Origin: Candidatus Lambdaproteobacteria bacterium
Lineage (GTDB): Bacteria > SAR324 > JACQKK01
DNA length: 35,765 bases
NCBI GenBank assembly: GCA_016204605.1
Contig: JACQKK010000143.1
Location: 1 to 35,765, forward strand
Direction: 5' to 3'
The notes under the pieces are model-generated. The model did not search any database, was not told the origin of the DNA, and was given only the letters and a program-made list of their open reading frames with translations. Both the position numbers and the translations under genes were made by a program. This document shows, piece after piece, positions 1 to 11,063 of this stretch. Within the stretch, counting starts at the first letter, position 1; each line of letters opens with the position of its first letter.

Positions 1-4
1 CCTA

Positions 5-70
5 TGCCCCTTGCGGGGGAGAGCCGGGGTGGGGGGGCGTGCCGGCGCCAGCCGGCAGGGGTGAGGCCGA
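5..70. repeat. Dispersed GC-rich intergenic repeat, copy 1
   Basis: CCCCTTGCGGGGGAG followed by a GCCGGGGTGGGGG tail and, further on, GGGGTGAGG. The same core (CCCCTTGCGGGGGAGGGCCG) recurs at about 10433-10460, and related inverted repeats occur at 9517-9670, 10336-10365 and 14518-14700. Such elements are common between genes in GC-rich bacteria; they may act as terminators or REP-like sites. Confidence 0.6.
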
Positions 71-120
71 CGGGGCAACCTCTCCCTGGCGTGTGGGTCT
101 TGCAGAGGTCTCACCTCGCT

Positions 121-2238
<2,118 letters not shown>

Positions 2239-2242
<4 letters not shown>

Positions 2243-2508
2243 AGGACCTGGAGCGGCTCAAGGCCAGCGTGCAGCGCGAGATCGGCACGATCCGCCAGGC
2301 GGAGCGCGACCGCAGCTCGTGGCTGGCCCAGACGCGCTATCTCGGCACGCTGGGACTGCTGATCGCGGTCCCGGTGGTGGCGGGCGCCTTCCTCGGGGTG
2401 TGGCTGGACCGCAGCTTCGACAGCTACGGCTGGACGGCGGCGCTGATCGGGGTGGGCGTCGTGATCGGCGGCGTGAACGCCTACCTCTATGTGAGGCGGA
2501 GCCCATGA
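2239..2508 (+). CDS. atpQ: N-type ATPase accessory protein AtpQ (AtpI/AtpZ-like)
   Basis: A small 89-residue membrane protein. A charged N-terminus (residues 1-35) is followed by two hydrophobic helices (about 38-58 and 65-85) with the LGVWLDR motif between them, as in the ATPase_gene1/AtpZ family (PF09527), whose N-ATPase member is AtpQ. It overlaps atpC by ATGA and atpB by ATGA. In described N-ATPase operons atpR follows atpQ; here atpB follows directly, so atpR is missing from the operon. Role: probably assembly or ion handling of the Fo rotor (family inference). Confidence 0.82.
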
Positions 2509-3194
2509 GCGAGCTGGACGCGCTCCATCGCCCCTGGATCGAGCTGGGACCGCTGGCGGTCTCGGGGTCGGTGGTTACCACCTGGGTGCTGATGGCCGTG
2601 CTGACCCTGCTCTGCTGGAGCGCCACGCGCTTCCTGCGCCAGCGCCCCGGGCGGGTGCAGGTGGTGCTGGAAGGGGTGGTGGAGGCGATCGAGGCCGGCA
2701 TCGTGCAGGCGTTGCCGGATCACGCGCGGCAGGTGCTGCCGTTCGTGGCCACGCTCTGGATCTTCCTGGCGACCTCCAACCTGCTCGGGCTGCTGCCCGG
2801 CGTCCATTCGCCGACGGCCGATCTCTCCGTGACGGCCGCGCTGGCGGTGCTGGTGTTCGTCTCGGTGTACTGGTTCGGCATCCGGGCGGTGGGGCTGCGG
2901 GTGTTCCTGAGCCACTACGTGGCGCCCAGCCCGATCCTGCTGCCCTTCCACCTGATCGGCGAGGTGACCCGCACCCTGGCGCTGGCCGTGCGGCTGTTCG
3001 GCAACATCATGAGCATGGAGATGGCCGCCCTGATCCTGCTCTCGGTGGCGGGGTTCCTGGCGCCCGTCCCGATCCTGATGCTCCACATCGTCGAAGGCCT
3101 GGTGCAGGCCTATATCTTCGGCACGCTGGCGCTGGTGTATCTGGCCGGCGGCATCGTCACGCAGCGCACCCGCACTCTCGGCAGGAGCGAATAA
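2505..3194 (+). CDS. atpB: N-type ATPase Fo subunit a
   Basis: A 229-residue polytopic membrane protein forming the ion half-channels against the c-ring. The essential arginine region is visible in LIGEVTRTLALAVRLFGN, followed by the helix carrying the conserved Gln (HIVEGLVQAYIFGTLALVYL). The ATG overlaps the atpQ stop and the TAA shares its last base with the atpE ATG (TAATG). Length is normal for subunit a, so AtpR has not been fused to it. Confidence 0.92.
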   Translation: MSELDALHRPWIELGPLAVSGSVVTTWVLMAVLTLLCWSATRFLRQRPGRVQVVLEGVVEAIEAGIVQALPDHARQVLPFVATLWIFLATSNLLGLLPGVHSPTADLSVTAALAVLVFVSVYWFGIRAVGLRVFLSHYVAPSPILLPFHLIGEVTRTLALAVRLFGNIMSMEMAALILLSVAGFLAPVPILMLHIVEGLVQAYIFGTLALVYLAGGIVTQRTRTLGRSE

Positions 3195-3460
3195 TGTCCG
3201 ACGCCAATCAGTTCGTCGTCATCTCCACGGTGCTGGCCGGCGCCGGAATCGTGCTGGGCACGATCGTCCCGGCGCTGGCGATGGGCCGGGCCGTCACCCA
3301 GGCCATGGATGCGCTGGCCCGCCAGCCGGAGGCCGAGCATTCCATCACGCGCACGCTGTTCGTGGGCCTCGCCATGATCGAATCGCTGGCGATCTATTGC
3401 CTCGTGGTCGTGCTCATCATCCTCTTCCGCAATCCGCTGATCGAGTACCTCACCCGCTGA
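3194..3460 (+). CDS. atpE: N-type ATPase Fo rotor subunit c
   Basis: An 88-residue hairpin of two transmembrane helices with the polar loop ALARQPEA between them. The ion-binding carboxylate is Glu63 in AMIESLAIY. By eye alignment to the Ilyobacter tartaricus Na+ c-subunit, Glu65, Ser66 and Tyr70 are matched (E63, S64, Y68), but Gln32 corresponds to Met30 and Thr67 to Leu65, so the full Na+ ligand set is not present. An AGGAG sits just before the start. H+ coupling is therefore at least as likely as Na+ coupling (inference). Confidence 0.92.
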   Translation: MSDANQFVVISTVLAGAGIVLGTIVPALAMGRAVTQAMDALARQPEAEHSITRTLFVGLAMIESLAIYCLVVVLIILFRNPLIEYLTR

Positions 3461-3530
3461 GCGGGTGCGACGGGCCCGGAGGAGGGAAGCGGGCGCATCA
3501 GCCACCCGGGCGCAGCGCAAGGAGATCGTC

Positions 3531-4283
3531 GTGGAGTTCAGTTGGACCACGTTCCTGCTGGAGGCCGTCAACTTCCTGGTGCTGGTGTGGCTGCTCCAGC
3601 GCTTCCTGTACCGGCCCGTCTCGGCCGCGATCGCCCAGCGCCGCCAGGCCATCCGGGCGGGCATGGATGGCGTGGAGCAGGCCCGCCGCGAGGCCGACGA
3701 CCTGCGCCGGCAGGCCCTCCGCCAGGTCGAAGCCTGGGAGCAGCAGCGGCAGGAGCGGCTGGACGCGCTCTTCCGGGAGCTCGCCGGCCAGCGCGAGCGC
3801 ATGACCGCCGAGTTGGACGCCGCGCTGGGGGAGGAACGCCACAAGGCGGAGGCCGCCGAGCGCCAGCGCCGGGCCGAGACCGAACGGCGCTACGAGGAGC
3901 GCGCCCTGCGGCAGGGGTCGCGCTTCGCCGCGCGCCTGCTCGAAGCGCTGGCCGGCGCGGAGCTGGAGGCGCGGCTGGCGCAGATGGTGATCGCGGAGCT
4001 GGAACGGCTCCCCGAAGCGCGGCGCCGCACCATCCGCGCCACGTTCGCCTCCGGCGATCGCGCGGCCGTCGAGGTCAAGAGCGCCTTCCCCCTCGACGCC
4101 GCCCTTGAGCAGCGCCTCACGCTCGGCCTGCGGGAGAGCCTGGGCGAGGCCGTGCCCGTCGAGTACGCCACCGATCCCACCCTGCTCGCCGGGCTGCGGG
4201 TCAGCATCGGATACTGGGTCTTGCACGCGAATCTGAAAGATGAGCTCCGCTTCTTCGCCGAAGCCGCCACCGGCGGCGAGTGA
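3531..4283 (+). CDS. atpF: N-type ATPase stator subunit b with delta-like C-terminus
   Basis: A 250-residue peripheral-stalk protein. One N-terminal transmembrane helix (about residues 6-24) leads into a long charged coiled coil (about 35-135), then a C-terminal section of about 110 residues that resembles the delta/OSCP subunit, ending in [20 protein letters not shown] like the delta signature. No separate atpH is present. The frame is open from 3465, but GTG 3531 has AAGGAG six nt upstream and begins just before the membrane helix, so it is chosen. It overlaps atpA by 44 nt. Confidence 0.87.
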   Translation: MEFSWTTFLLEAVNFLVLVWLLQRFLYRPVSAAIAQRRQAIRAGMDGVEQARREADDLRRQALRQVEAWEQQRQERLDALFRELAGQRERMTAELDAALGEERHKAEAAERQRRAETERRYEERALRQGSRFAARLLEALAGAELEARLAQMVIAELERLPEARRRTIRATFASGDRAAVEVKSAFPLDAALEQRLTLGLRESLGEAVPVEYATDPTLLAGLRVSIGYWVLHANLKDELRFFAEAATGGE

Positions 4284-5760
4284 ACCGACCGCACCCGCTC
4301 CGCTGCTGGCGCGACAGGCCGGCTGGGTGGCGCGCTACCGGGTCGGCGCCCGCTGGTCCGAGCAGGGCCTCGTCGGCGCGGTGGGCGATGGCATCGCCTG
4401 GATCAAGGGGCTGCCCTCGGCCGCCATGGAGGAGCTGATCGAGTTCGCCGACGGCAGCCTCGGGCTCACCTACTACCTCGGGCCCACGGCGCTCGGCGCC
4501 ATGCTGCTCACCCAGTCCGGCGACCTGGCGGCGGGGCAAGAGGCGTTCCTGACCGGGCGCCGGCTCGGCGTTGGCGTGGGCGATGCCCTGCTGGGGCGGG
4601 TGATCGACCCGCTCGGCCGTCCGCACGATGGGCTGGGGCCGCTGCGCTTCGAGAGCCAGCGCGATCTCGACACGCCCGCGCCGCCGATCATCCGGCGCGA
4701 TTTCGTGTCGCGCCCGCTCTACACGGGCCACAAGCTGATCGACACGATGATCCCCATCGGCCGGGGCCAGCGCCAGTTGCTGATCGGCGACAACAGCGTG
4801 GGCAAGACCTCCCTGGCGCTCGATATCGTGGTCAACCAGCGCGGGCAGGACGTGCGCTGCGTGTACGTGCTGGTGGGACAGAAGAACTCCTCCGTGCTTC
4901 AGGCGCTGGAGACCCTGAAGCGCTGCGGCGCGATGGACTACACGGTGGTGGTGGTGGCGGAGGCCACTGCCCTGCCCGGCCTGAAATACCTGGCGCCCTT
5001 CGCGGGCTGCACGGTGGCGGAATACTGGATGGAGCAGGGGCGGGACTGCCTGGTGATCTTCGACGACCTCACCACCCACGCCCGCACCTTCCGCGAGCTT
5101 TCGCTGCTGCTGCGGCGCCCGCCGGGCCGGGAGGCGTACCCGGCCGATATCTTCTACCTCCACTCGCGGCTGCTGGAGCGGGCCACCTGCCTGGCCCGCG
5201 AGCATGGCGGGGGCAGCCTCACGGCGCTGCCCATCGTCGAGACCAAGCTGGGCGAGCTGGCGACCTACATCCCCACCAACCTGATCTCGATCACCGACGG
5301 CCAGGTCTACCTGGATCAGCGGCTGTTCGCCTCAGGGTTCCGGCCGGCCATCGACGTGACGCGCTCCGTCTCGCGCATCGGGGGCAAGGCGCAGCATCCG
5401 CGCATCAAGGAGGCCGCCGGACGGATGAAGCTCGATTATCTCCAGTTCATCGAGCTGGAGATCTTCACCCGCTTCGGTTCGCGGCTGGAAACCACCGTCG
5501 AGCAGAAGATCCGCCGGGGCCGCGTGCTGCGCGAGGTGCTGAAGCAGGAGCGGCTGCAATCGCTGCCCATCGAGTTCCAACTGGCGTGGATGACGGCGTT
5601 CAACGAGGGGATGCTGGACGCCGTGGCGCCCGAGGCGGTGCCCGCGCTGCTGCGCCGGATCGCGGCCGGCCTGGCCGAAGCGGGGTTGACCCTGAACCAC
5701 AGCCGCCACGACTGGTCCGCCACCGTCCGGCGCTGGCTGCCCACGCCCGGAGGCGCATGA
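4240..5760 (+). CDS. atpA: N-type ATPase F1 subunit alpha
   Basis: A 506-residue regulatory alpha subunit. Features include the N-terminal barrel ([19 protein letters not shown]), Walker A variant GDNSVGKTS (the usual alpha motif is GDRQTGKT), the [12 protein letters not shown] segment and the signature-like region before [11 protein letters not shown]. The ATG at 4240 lies 44 nt inside the end of atpF, an unusually long overlap for this operon; homology begins near residue 30, so the exact start is not certain. The stop overlaps the atpG start (ATGA). Confidence 0.92.
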   Translation: MSSASSPKPPPAASEPTAPAPLLARQAGWVARYRVGARWSEQGLVGAVGDGIAWIKGLPSAAMEELIEFADGSLGLTYYLGPTALGAMLLTQSGDLAAGQEAFLTGRRLGVGVGDALLGRVIDPLGRPHDGLGPLRFESQRDLDTPAPPIIRRDFVSRPLYTGHKLIDTMIPIGRGQRQLLIGDNSVGKTSLALDIVVNQRGQDVRCVYVLVGQKNSSVLQALETLKRCGAMDYTVVVVAEATALPGLKYLAPFAGCTVAEYWMEQGRDCLVIFDDLTTHARTFRELSLLLRRPPGREAYPADIFYLHSRLLERATCLAREHGGGSLTALPIVETKLGELATYIPTNLISITDGQVYLDQRLFASGFRPAIDVTRSVSRIGGKAQHPRIKEAAGRMKLDYLQFIELEIFTRFGSRLETTVEQKIRRGRVLREVLKQERLQSLPIEFQLAWMTAFNEGMLDAVAPEAVPALLRRIAAGLAEAGLTLNHSRHDWSATVRRWLPTPGGA

Positions 5761-6617
5761 CCCGTCGCCAGGAACTGGACCACCATCTGGTCGTGCTCAC
5801 CGAGGTCAAGGGCATCCTCGGCGCCATGAAGAACCTGGCGCTGGTGGAGATCCGCAAGCTGGCGCGCCTGCGGGCGGCCCACCACCAGGTCGTCGAAACC
5901 ATCGGCGCCGCCGTGGCGGATTTCCTCGCCTTCTACCCCGCCGACACCCCGCACGCGGCAACGGGCGCGCCGCTGGTGCTGCTGGCGGGCTCCGAGCGGG
6001 GGTTCTGCGGCACTTTCAACGAGCTGCTGCTGGAGGAGGTGGAACGGGCCGGCCCCGACCGCTGGGGGGCTCGGGCCGGCTGGCTCCCCGTCGGCAACCG
6101 GATCGGCTCCCGGCTCGAGGGCCAGCCGCAGGTGCTGGAGTGGCTACCCGGGCCCAACGCGGCGGAGGAGGTGGTGGGCGTGCTCATCAACGCGCTCAGC
6201 ACGATCGTGCGGCTGGCGGCCCAGCGCGGCGGCCCGGCCGAGACGCCCGTGTGGGTGGCCTACCACGATCCCGAGCGCGGCAGCGTCAGCATCGAGGAGC
6301 TGACGGCGCTGCCGCCGCCCGCCGCCCCGGCCGGCCATGGCTCGCCGCCGTACCTGCAACTGGAGCCCGGGCGGCTGATGGCGGAGCTGATCGAGCACTA
6401 CCTGTTCGCCGCCCTGACCCGGGCCTTCTATGCCTCGCTCACGGCCGAGAACCGGTTCCGGCTGGCCCACATGGAGCACGCCGGCCGACGCATCGAGACC
6501 ACCATGGATGAGATGGCCCTGCGCCGGAACATGCTGCGCCAGGAGGAGGTCACCCAGGAGGTGGCGCTGATCCTGCAAACCGCGGAGGTGCTTGCCCCGC
6601 CCCTGCGGCGGGTGTGA
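5757..6617 (+). CDS. atpG: N-type ATPase F1 subunit gamma
   Basis: A 286-residue rotor shaft subunit. The N-terminal helix has [19 protein letters not shown], similar to the gamma pattern I.S...T.AM..V; the central Rossmann-like part has [14 protein letters not shown] (equivalent to the SDRGLCGGFN motif); the C-terminal helix contains [17 protein letters not shown]. It ends the operon. No hairpin terminator is seen: nine nt later comes the stop codon of a gene on the other strand. Confidence 0.9.
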   Translation: MTRRQELDHHLVVLTEVKGILGAMKNLALVEIRKLARLRAAHHQVVETIGAAVADFLAFYPADTPHAATGAPLVLLAGSERGFCGTFNELLLEEVERAGPDRWGARAGWLPVGNRIGSRLEGQPQVLEWLPGPNAAEEVVGVLINALSTIVRLAAQRGGPAETPVWVAYHDPERGSVSIEELTALPPPAAPAGHGSPPYLQLEPGRLMAELIEHYLFAALTRAFYASLTAENRFRLAHMEHAGRRIETTMDEMALRRNMLRQEEVTQEVALILQTAEVLAPPLRRV

Positions 6618-6626
6618 GGTCGCCGC

Positions 6627-7718
6627 TCACAGCGGCAGGTCGAGCTGCCGGCCGGAGTCGGGTCGGCGGAAGCCGTCGGTGATCAGGTCGAATCGGCGCG
6701 TCTCCAGCCCCAGCCGGCGGCAGTGCAGCGCGAACAGGTGGGCGATGGCGTCAGCGCGGGCGCCGGTGCCCGAGTGGCGCGTGCCGAAGCGCGGGTCGTT
6801 GAGCCGCCCGCCGCGCGTATCCTCGACGGCGTGCAGGACGCGCGCGGCGCGCTCGGGCACGTGCTCGTGCAGCCACGCGGCGAACAGCTCCTTCACGCCG
6901 TGGGGCAGGCGCAGCAGGATGTAGCCCGCGCCGACCGCGCCCCGGGCCGCGGCCGCCTTGAGGATGGCGGGCGTCTCGTGGTCGGTCAGGCCGGGGATGA
7001 CCGGGGCCACGTTGACCGTGGTCGGAATGCCGGCGGCGGCCAGCCGCTCGATCGCCTCCAGCCGCTTCTCCGGTCGCGAGCCGCGCGGCTCCATCGCCTC
7101 GGCCAGCGTGGGGTCGAGCGTGGTCACGCTGAGGGTGCAGACCACCAGCCGGCGCCGGGCCAGCTCGGCCAGCACGTCGAGATCGCGCAGGATCAGCGCG
7201 TTCTTGGTGATGACGGCCGCGGGGTTGCCGAAGCGCAGCAGCACCTCCAGGCAGCCGCGCGTCAGGGCCAGCCGGCGCTCGACGGGCTGGTAGCAATCGG
7301 TGTTGCCCGAGAGCATGATCGGCTCCGGCGTCCAGCGCGGCGCGCGCAGCGCCCGCTCCAGCAGCCGGGGCGCCTCGCGCTTGACCATGATCCGCGTCTC
7401 GAAATCGAGCCCGGCCGAGAAGCCCAGGTACTCGTGGGTCGGCCGCGCGTAGCAGTAGATGCAGCCGTGTTCGCAGCCCCGGTAGGGGTTGAGGCTGTAC
7501 CGGAACGGCAGGTCGGGGCTCTCGTTGCGGGAAAGAATCTCCCGCGAGGTATCGACGAGGTACTGGGTGCGCACCCGCCGGGTCAGCAGCTCTTCGGTGG
7601 TGGTCTCGTCGAGCCAGTCCATCTCGGGCTGGATATCGATGCACTCGAAGCGGTTGGCCGGGTTGAGGCTCGTGCCCCTCCCCTGCATCGGCGGCAGGCT
7701 GGGTCTCTGCTCGTCCAT
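6627..7718 (-). CDS. PA0069/SplB-like radical SAM protein
   Basis: A 363-residue radical SAM enzyme binding a [4Fe-4S] cluster through Cys82, Cys86 and Cys89 in RGCEHGCIYCYARP. The first 65 residues (GRGTSLNPANRFE..., ...LVDTSREILSRN.SPD) and the NPYRGCEHGC.YCYARP motif match the PA0069 (Rv2578c) family, related to spore photoproduct lyase; substrate is unknown. Later motifs include SGNTDCYQPVE and VAPVIPGLTD. The ATG at 7718 has GGGGAG upstream and begins the conserved part; the open frame upstream is not convincing. Its 3' end faces atpG with only nine nt between stops. Confidence 0.85.
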   Translation of the reverse strand: MDEQRPSLPPMQGRGTSLNPANRFECIDIQPEMDWLDETTTEELLTRRVRTQYLVDTSREILSRNESPDLPFRYSLNPYRGCEHGCIYCYARPTHEYLGFSAGLDFETRIMVKREAPRLLERALRAPRWTPEPIMLSGNTDCYQPVERRLALTRGCLEVLLRFGNPAAVITKNALILRDLDVLAELARRRLVVCTLSVTTLDPTLAEAMEPRGSRPEKRLEAIERLAAAGIPTTVNVAPVIPGLTDHETPAILKAAAARGAVGAGYILLRLPHGVKELFAAWLHEHVPERAARVLHAVEDTRGGRLNDPRFGTRHSGTGARADAIAHLFALHCRRLGLETRRFDLITDGFRRPDSGRQLDLPL

Positions 7719-7983
7719 CGTGGCTCCCCCGGATTGGCTCCCCCCCCACCAGACTGAACCCATGTTCACCAATCCGCAGGGGAAATGCAAGCACCAGCGA
7801 CCGGGAACACGGAGGATACGGGTGCCGCCGCCGGACGTTTTTCGCCGCACACCGCATGTCCCAGCGCCTTCCGGCCCCTACACGGGCGCGCCGGGCTCGT
7901 GGTAGCCTGCTCCGTTGCGCGCGAGCCCGCTGGAATCGGGGCCGGCGCAGCTTCGGCGGCTACACCCAAGCGGGAGAGACCCG
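7719..7983. other. Divergent intergenic region
   Basis: Contains the start regions of the radical SAM gene (minus) and lpdA (plus). No strong promoter hexamers could be assigned by eye; a GTTTTT-like AT patch lies near 7838-7846. GGGAGAG at 7972-7978 is the likely ribosome-binding site of lpdA. Confidence 0.4.
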
Positions 7984-9420
7984 ATGGCGGAGGCGGAGCG
8001 GTTCGATCTGGTGGTGATCGGCGGCGGACCGGCCGGGTACGTGGCGGCCATCCGCGCGGCGCAGCTCGGCATGAAGGTCGCCTGCGTCGAGAAGCGCCCC
8101 ACGCTGGGCGGCACGTGCCTCAACGTGGGCTGCATCCCCAGCAAGGCCCTGCTCGACAGCAGCGAGCACTACCTGATGGCCCGCGAGGGGCTGGCCCGCC
8201 ACGGCGTGGTGGTGGGCGACGTGCGGCTCGATCTGGCCACGATGATGGCGCGCAAGGACAAGGTCGTGGGCGACCTCACCTCCGGCATCGCCTCGCTGTT
8301 CCGCAAGAACAAGGTGACGCCCGTGGCGGGAACGGCGCGCCTGGTCGGGCCGGACGCGGTGGCCGTCACGGCCGAGGGCGGCAGCGGCGGTGCCGGCGAG
8401 CGCACGCTTCGCGCGGGACGCATCCTGCTCGCCACGGGCAGCGAGCCCGCCGCGCTGCCGGGCGTCCCGTTCGATGGCGACCGGATCGTCAGCTCGACCG
8501 AGGCGCTCGCGCTGCCCGAGGTGCCCAGGCACCTGATCGTCATCGGCGCCGGCGTGATCGGCCTCGAGCTGGGCTCCGTCTGGCGGCGGCTCGGGGCGGA
8601 GGTGAGCGTGGTCGAGCTGCTGCCGGCCCTGCTCGGTACCCTCGATGGCCAGGTGCAGCGGCTGGCCCAGCGCGTGCTGGCCAGGCAGGGCTTGCAGTTC
8701 CACCTGGCCATGCGCGTGACGGGGGTCGAGCGGACGGCCGGCGCGGTGCGCGTCACCGCGCGGCCGGTCACCCCCGAGGGGGCGCCGGGCGAGCCGATCG
8801 CCATCGAGGGTGACCGGCTGCTCGTGGCCGTCGGCCGCCGGCCCTATACCGCCGGGCTGGGGCTGGCGGAGGTGGGCGTGGCGCTGGACCGGCACGGGCG
8901 CATCCCCGTCGATGGCGACTACCGCACCGGCGTGCCCTCGATCTACGCGGTAGGCGACGTGATCGCCGGGCCGATGCTGGCCCACAAGGCGATGGACGAA
9001 GGGGTGGCCGCGGTCGAGACGATGGCGGGGCGCCACGGCCACGTGAACTATGCCGCGATCCCCTGGATCGTCTACACCTGGCCCGAGATCGCCTGGGTGG
9101 GCGTGGGCGAGGAGGAGCTGAAGGCGCAGGGCCGGGCGTACCGCGTGGGCAGCTACCCCTTCCAGGCCACGCCCCGCGCCAAGTGCATGGGCGAGACCGA
9201 CGGGTTGGTGAAGATCATCGCCGACGCCGGCACCGACCGGCTGCTGGGCGTGCTCGTGATCGGGCCGCGCGCCTCCGACGTGATCGCCGAAGCGGCGCTC
9301 GCCTTCGAGTTCGGGGCCAGCGCGGAGGACCTCGCCCGCTCCGTCCATGCCCACCCCACCCTCTCCGAGGCCGTCAAGGAGGCGGCGCTGGGCGTCGACA
9401 AGCGGGCGATTCACCTGTAA
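7984..9420 (+). CDS. lpdA: Dihydrolipoyl dehydrogenase (E3)
   Basis: A 478-residue flavoprotein that reoxidises dihydrolipoamide of 2-oxoacid dehydrogenase complexes or the glycine cleavage system, passing electrons to NAD+. The FAD-binding GGGPAG is at residues 13-18, the redox-active disulfide Cys45/Cys50 in GGTCLNVGCIPSK, the NAD-binding motif in GAGVIGLELGSVWRRLG, the second FAD motif in YAVGDVIAGPMLAHKA, and the catalytic His-Glu pair in HAHPTLSE near the end. A GGGAGAG precedes the ATG by five nt. It converges on the ferredoxin-linked oxidoreductase operon; no E1/E2 genes are in the window. Confidence 0.95.
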   Translation: MAEAERFDLVVIGGGPAGYVAAIRAAQLGMKVACVEKRPTLGGTCLNVGCIPSKALLDSSEHYLMAREGLARHGVVVGDVRLDLATMMARKDKVVGDLTSGIASLFRKNKVTPVAGTARLVGPDAVAVTAEGGSGGAGERTLRAGRILLATGSEPAALPGVPFDGDRIVSSTEALALPEVPRHLIVIGAGVIGLELGSVWRRLGAEVSVVELLPALLGTLDGQVQRLAQRVLARQGLQFHLAMRVTGVERTAGAVRVTARPVTPEGAPGEPIAIEGDRLLVAVGRRPYTAGLGLAEVGVALDRHGRIPVDGDYRTGVPSIYAVGDVIAGPMLAHKAMDEGVAAVETMAGRHGHVNYAAIPWIVYTWPEIAWVGVGEEELKAQGRAYRVGSYPFQATPRAKCMGETDGLVKIIADAGTDRLLGVLVIGPRASDVIAEAALAFEFGASAEDLARSVHAHPTLSEAVKEAALGVDKRAIHL

Positions 9421-9435
9421 GCGGCTGGGCGGTCG

Positions 9436-9672
9436 GAAACCCTCACCCCGCCCTCGCGGAAGGGTTCCCAGCCCAGCGCCTGTGGCCGACGGCGCGGCTT
9501 CACCCTCCCGGGGCCCCCCTCTCCGGAAGGAGAGGGACGGGGTTCGATATTAGCCTCCGGAGCCTATCACAGCCCCTCTCCCCAGGGAGAGGGGCTCCGA
9601 TCAGCCACCGTAGCCCGTGCGGTGCCCCCTCCCTCTCCCCGGGGAGAGGGAGGGCCGGGGAGGGTGAGGTCC
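9436..9672. repeat. Cluster of GC-rich inverted repeats, copy 2 (between convergent genes)
   Basis: Three perfect hairpins lie in the gap between lpdA and the oor operon: CCCTCTCC/GGAGAGGG (9517-9524 with 9529-9536), a 12-bp stem AGCCCCTCTCCC/GGGAGAGGGGCT (9571-9582 with 9585-9596), and a 28-bp perfect palindrome (9627-9654). The last is followed by CCGGGGAGGGTGAGG. They belong to the dispersed repeat family and probably also end both converging transcripts. Confidence 0.75.
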
Positions 9673-9677
9673 CGCAT

Positions 9678-10271
9678 TCACACGCCGCGGAAGCCCTCTT
9701 CCATGTATGCGGACTTCTCGCCGGGGGCGAAGACGTGGCTGCGCAAGTCGGCCTCCCAGCCCAGCCGCAGGGCCTGCTGGTTGACCTTGAAGTGGCCGGG
9801 GCCGGCGGCGCGCAGGGCCGATTCGACGCGGTCGTAGGTCAGCAGCCCCGTCAGGCGGGCGCAGGCGGCGAGGGCGACCATGTTGGCCGACTTGCGGAAG
9901 CCGGCCTGGTCGGCCAGCTTGGTGAGGGGCGCCCAGAGCACGGTGACGCCGCGGTCGACCATGGCCACGTCGGTGACGAACAGGTCGTCCACCAGCATGC
10001 GCGTGCCGGGACGCATGAAGGGCGCATGCTCATAGACGGCGGGCTGGGCCATCGCCACCAGCAGGTCCGGCTGGCGCACCCAGGGGTACTCGACCGGCGC
10101 ATCGCCCAGCACCACGTCGCCACAGGAGGGCCCGCCTTCGGTCTCGAAGCCGTAGAACTGGGTCTGCACCACGTGCAGGCCGGCCTGGATGCCCGCGGCT
10201 TCGGCTAGCACGATGCTGGCCCGCACCAGCCCCTGGCCGCCGACGCCGGCGAAGCGGATTTCCATTCTCAT
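9678..10271 (-). CDS. 2-oxoacid:ferredoxin oxidoreductase gamma subunit, second copy
   Basis: A 197-residue gamma subunit of the OorC/KorC type with the N-terminal Rossmann motif RFAGVGGQGLV and the segments GGPSCGDVVLGD and VEYPWV that mark the family. It aligns end to end without gaps with the neighbouring gamma gene (10470-11063), roughly half the residues being the same by eye, both ending F-R-G-V. It has its own ribosome-binding site (GGGGAG seven nt before the ATG). A 198-bp spacer with dispersed repeats separates it from the rest of the operon. It may give an alternative complex or substrate range, or may no longer be transcribed with the others. Confidence 0.85.
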   Translation of the reverse strand: MRMEIRFAGVGGQGLVRASIVLAEAAGIQAGLHVVQTQFYGFETEGGPSCGDVVLGDAPVEYPWVRQPDLLVAMAQPAVYEHAPFMRPGTRMLVDDLFVTDVAMVDRGVTVLWAPLTKLADQAGFRKSANMVALAACARLTGLLTYDRVESALRAAGPGHFKVNQQALRLGWEADLRSHVFAPGEKSAYMEEGFRGV

Positions 10272-10469
10272 GTCGGGGCTCCCCCTATGTTGTGGCGGCC
10301 GCGCGCGGCCTCACCCCGTCCCGCCTTCAGCGGGCCACCCCTCTCCATCGGTACTGGAGAGGGGAAACCAGCGCCGACGCGTCGAGCCGGTGAGCACGGC
10401 TGCGATCATGCTCCAGAGCCGTTCTCCCTCCCCCCTTGCGGGGGAGGGCCGGGGTGGGGGCCGCCGCCT
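10272..10469. repeat. Dispersed GC-rich repeat, copy 3 (between the two gamma genes)
   Basis: Contains the inverted repeat CCCCTCTCCA/TGGAGAGGGG (about 10338-10363) and the element CCCCCTTGCGGGGGAGGGCC with a GGGGTGGGGG tail (about 10431-10460), the latter nearly the same as the element at 5-35. No gene is visible in the 198 bp. Confidence 0.7.
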
Positions 10470-11063
10470 TCACACCCCGCGGAACGCCGGGGCCACGTAG
10501 GCCGAGGCTTCGCCCAGCTTGCGCACGTGCGGGTTGGGGCGCGCGTCGAAGCCGAGCCGGAGTGCCGCGAGGTTGATCTTGCGGTTGCCGGGCGCGAGCT
10601 TCACGACGGCCTGCTCGATCTGCGCATAGCTGAGCAGCCCCGAGAAGCTGGCGAACACCCCCAGCGCCGCGACGTTCGCGGCTTTGCGGAAGCCGGCCTC
10701 GTCTCCGAGCCTGGTGAACGGCGCCCAGTAGATCTCCACGCCCGCGGGAATGGTGGCCACGTCGGTGACCATGATGTCGTCCACGAGAACCTTCGCCCCC
10801 GGGACGACGTTCGCGGAGTGGTCGTACACCGAGGGCTGCGACATCGCCACCAGGATGTCGGGGTGCATCACCCAGGGGTACTCGATCGCCGAATCGCCCA
10901 GCACCACGTCGCCGCAGGAGGGGCCGCCGCTGATCTGGCCGCTGTAGAACTGCGTCTGCACCACCTCGTAGCTGGCTTCGACTCCCAGGGCATGGGCCAG
11001 CACCGCGGCGGCCTTGACCAGCCCCTGCCCGCCCGTGCCCGCGAAACGCACCTCCATCCTCAT
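10470..11063 (-). CDS. oorC: 2-oxoglutarate:ferredoxin oxidoreductase gamma subunit
   Basis: A 197-residue gamma subunit (RFAGTGGQGLVKAAAVLA at the N-terminus, GGPSCGDVVLGDSAIEYPWV at about 46-65). In four-subunit 2-oxoacid:ferredoxin oxidoreductases this chain completes the active complex with the D (ferredoxin), A (alpha) and B (TPP-binding beta) chains. The ATG overlaps the oorB stop (ATGA), so this copy is the one translationally coupled to the operon. Confidence 0.9.
   Translation of the reverse strand: MRMEVRFAGTGGQGLVKAAAVLAHALGVEASYEVVQTQFYSGQISGGPSCGDVVLGDSAIEYPWVMHPDILVAMSQPSVYDHSANVVPGAKVLVDDIMVTDVATIPAGVEIYWAPFTRLGDEAGFRKAANVAALGVFASFSGLLSYAQIEQAVVKLAPGNRKINLAALRLGFDARPNPHVRKLGEASAYVAPAFRGV

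Noticed and set aside
9436..9672. CRISPR-like array
   Set aside because: The repeated units are palindromic hairpins of differing length with no regular spacers and no cas genes nearby.
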